Shown here: piece after piece, positions 20,469 through 21,664 of the stretch
Position numbering within the stretch: position 1 is the first letter of the stretch
Layout of the letters: each line of letters begins with the position of its first letter
Assembly (NCBI GenBank): GCA_025058955.1
Contig: JANXDV010000008.1
Coordinates: forward strand, 1-21,664
From: Archaeoglobaceae archaeon
GTDB taxonomy: Archaea > Halobacteriota > Archaeoglobi > Archaeoglobales > Archaeoglobaceae
Length of the DNA: 21,664 nt
Direction of reading: 5' to 3'
Notes under the pieces: model-generated
The model's input: the letters and a program-made list of their open reading frames with translations, nothing else
What the model was told of the DNA's origin: nothing
Database searches by the model: none
Made by a program: the position numbers and the translations under genes

Positions 20469-21257
20469 ATGTCTAACGAGAAATGGATAGAGAGTTTGAG
20501 AACTCAAAGTAGAAGACTTAGAACACTCAAAAAAAGCCCTCTGATTGATCTTGTTCACGATCTACCTTGGGTGAGGATTAGAGACTTGGCGGATCAATTT
20601 TACTGTGAGCTTAAAGTTGATCTCGAGCTAAGGTTTGGCAAAAAGTATGCTCCAGAAATTAAAAAGGGATCTGAGGTTCATAAAAAGGTAGATTCCAGTC
20701 TAAAGAGGGTAAACTTGAGGAAGCTGATTGAGGACATAGTCTCTGGAAAATCTTTGTTTGCAAAATTTACTGTAGACTTTAAATTTGAAGATGTGCCCAT
20801 TGTTGGAGAATTAGATCAAGCTTTTTTTCGAGAAGCAAAACCATTATATCTTTTAGAGCTGAAATCCACGAACTACAATTTAGACAGAATTTATACGGGA
20901 GAGAAGATCCAAGCTTTGCTTTATGGACTCGCTCTTGAAAGAATGGGTTTTGACTGTTCAAAGCTTTGTTTGGCAGTTGTTAAAGTCAGGAGAGACTTAG
21001 CAGAGGAGAAATACTCAAAGTTAGCCTCGAAGGTTGTTCAGGAACTGGATCTCGTTCGATCTCAAGAAAGCCGTGGAATTGGTAAAAAGAAGCTCGAAAG
21101 CGAATACATTCACTTTTGGGAATACAATGGTCTGGGAGAGCTCGAGGGGGAAATAAGAGAAAAGTTGAATTACTGGACTAAAATTAGAGATCCAAAACCA
21201 GTTCAAAATCCAAACAAATGCAAGTGGTGTGCATATAAAAGTTTTTGTATAAAATAA
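20469..21257 (+). CDS. Cas4/RecB-like PD-(D/E)XK nuclease with Fe-S cysteines
   Basis: This 262-aa protein has the PD-(D/E)XK nuclease motifs of the RecB/Cas4 group: KGSEVH (His71), GELDQ (Asp116), LLELKST (Glu130, Lys132) and QALLY (Gln148 and Tyr152, the QxxxY motif). Four cysteines frame the domain, Cys46 near the N-terminus and Cys251, Cys254, Cys260 at the C-terminus (C-x2-C-x5-C), the arrangement that binds a 4Fe-4S cluster in Cas4 and AddB. It should be an Fe-S exonuclease acting on single-stranded or end DNA. No cas gene or CRISPR repeat is in the window, so it is a solo Cas4-like protein with a probable repair or recombination role. ATG 20469 has AAGGAGGAG 9 bases upstream; an ATG at 20464 in another frame stops after eight codons. 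Confidence 0.88.
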   Translation: MSNEKWIESLRTQSRRLRTLKKSPLIDLVHDLPWVRIRDLADQFYCELKVDLELRFGKKYAPEIKKGSEVHKKVDSSLKRVNLRKLIEDIVSGKSLFAKFTVDFKFEDVPIVGELDQAFFREAKPLYLLELKSTNYNLDRIYTGEKIQALLYGLALERMGFDCSKLCLAVVKVRRDLAEEKYSKLASKVVQELDLVRSQESRGIGKKKLESEYIHFWEYNGLGELEGEIREKLNYWTKIRDPKPVQNPNKCKWCAYKSFCIK

Positions 21258-21286
21258 GATTAGAAATAATTTGACTAATCTTTTTT
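21256..21286 (+). terminator. Hairpin plus T-run between convergent genes
   Basis: AAGATTAG (21256-21263) pairs perfectly with CTAATCTT (21275-21282) around an 11-base loop, and six T residues occupy 21281-21286. It overlaps the last two bases of the nuclease stop codon and lies before the end of the convergent phosphatase gene. It resembles an intrinsic terminator for the plus-strand gene; the T-run alone could suffice in archaea. Confidence 0.5.
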
Positions 21287-21290
21287 CGGT

Positions 21291-21664
21291 TTAAATCAAT
21301 CCCAGAAACTCAAGAGCTTCCACGACACCATCGCCATTGTTCGATGGTGTGATAAGATCTGCGAGCTCTTTCAACCTTTCATCTGCATTAGCCACTGCAA
21401 TCCTGAAACCAGCAACTTTAAACATCTCTATGTCATTTTCAGAGTCGCCAATGACCGCAAATTCTTTTACATCGATTCCCAAATGCTTCGCTATGAACTC
21501 CAAAGCCTTTCCCTTACTAACATTTATGTCCGCAATATGGTAAGCGAAACCAGAGTCGAGGAGTTTAACATCGAAACCTCTTAGAATTTCTCTCGCCTCC
21601 TTTAGATCAAAATTCCTTCGCATGCAAACTTCCGACTTTCGATATTCAAAGTCCAATAGCTCTA
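21291..21664 (-). CDS. Phosphoglycolate phosphatase (HAD type IIB), C-terminal part
   Basis: The reading frame enters from the right window edge and ends at 21291, giving the last 120 or so residues of a HAD-superfamily phosphatase of the archaeal phosphoglycolate phosphatase/Cof-like group. Visible are the cap-to-core region DINVSKGKALEFIAKHLGI (motif III Lys), VIGDSENDIEMFKVAGF (motif IV Asp pair) and the family-typical ending VANADERLKELADLITPSNN with GDGVVEALEFLGLI. The N-terminal DxD nucleophile motif is outside the window. Residues up to the edge are in frame, so the true start is beyond 21664. It may clear 2-phosphoglycolate, although related HAD IIB proteins act on other sugar phosphates. 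Confidence 0.88.
   Translation of the reverse strand, partial: ELLDFEYRKSEVCMRRNFDLKEAREILRGFDVKLLDSGFAYHIADINVSKGKALEFIAKHLGIDVKEFAVIGDSENDIEMFKVAGFRIAVANADERLKELADLITPSNNGDGVVEALEFLGLI

Noticed and set aside
20464..20490. ATG at 20464 with the best Shine-Dalgarno spacing before the nuclease gene, encoding an 8-codon peptide
   Set aside because: It stops almost at once and is in a different frame. It could be an upstream mini-ORF, but nothing in its sequence supports regulation, so the nuclease start at 20469 is preferred.

Overview
The window looks like a piece of an archaeal chromosome from the Archaeoglobales (Archaeoglobus, Geoglobus or Ferroglobus group). The FEN-1, SepRS, SerA and PurP translations read like family members from that lineage, and the set is archaeal throughout: RNase P component 4, ribosomal protein L40e, the small subunit of DNA polymerase D, SepRS, formate-dependent PurP and a Sec11-type signal peptidase. 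A bacterial-type DNA gyrase A subunit is also present, which fits Archaeoglobales. The DNA is AT-rich (about 40% GC by eye). Family identifications come from motif recognition and remembered family members, not from a database search.

Layout, left to right. Bases 1-170 hold the 5' end of a minus-strand DNA methyltransferase that runs off the edge. Then come moaB and fen1 (minus), a TatD-like COG1099 hydrolase plus a dCMP deaminase (plus), a small L40e gene (minus, 49 aa) and tRNA-Thr(UGU). Positions 3453-5845 are a three-gene LutA/LutC/LutB-like operon for lactate (or another 2-hydroxy acid) oxidation. Positions 5916-8519 are a DUF72-purP-map operon. A thiamine-binding (MTH1187-family) protein and gyrA lie on the minus strand, then pyrH (plus). 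dld and rnp4 (minus) overlap each other and diverge from sepS (plus). A signal peptidase (minus) and the PolD small subunit (plus) diverge from overlapping start codons. The latter is followed tightly by a phosphoribosyltransferase and an MTA/MTI phosphorylase. serA, a solo Cas4-like Fe-S nuclease and the C-terminal part of a phosphoglycolate phosphatase end the window.

How the genes relate. The Dld-type flavoprotein and the Lut-type Fe-S proteins would together make a lactate-oxidising system, split across two loci 6 kb apart. The phosphoribosyltransferase and the MTI-type phosphorylase overlap by four bases and could salvage the purine released from methylthioadenosine. SepRS shows that Cys-tRNA is made by the indirect phosphoserine route, and SerA (3-phosphoglycerate dehydrogenase) is the first enzyme of the phosphoserine branch.

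Regulatory architecture. Many operon-leading genes have a TATA-like box centred 22-28 bp before the start codon and no Shine-Dalgarno, implying leaderless mRNAs, while internal operon genes have good Shine-Dalgarno sequences. Two divergent pairs are unusually compact. rnp4/sepS share one near-symmetric TATA element exactly midway between their starts. The signal peptidase and PolD genes share a CATG, with each gene's TATA box inside the other's coding sequence. No gene-free stretch exceeds 300 bases (the longest is about 170, 18573-18742). I saw no CRISPR array, insertion sequence or phage gene, and no clear candidate for a wholly new system: this is mostly core genome.
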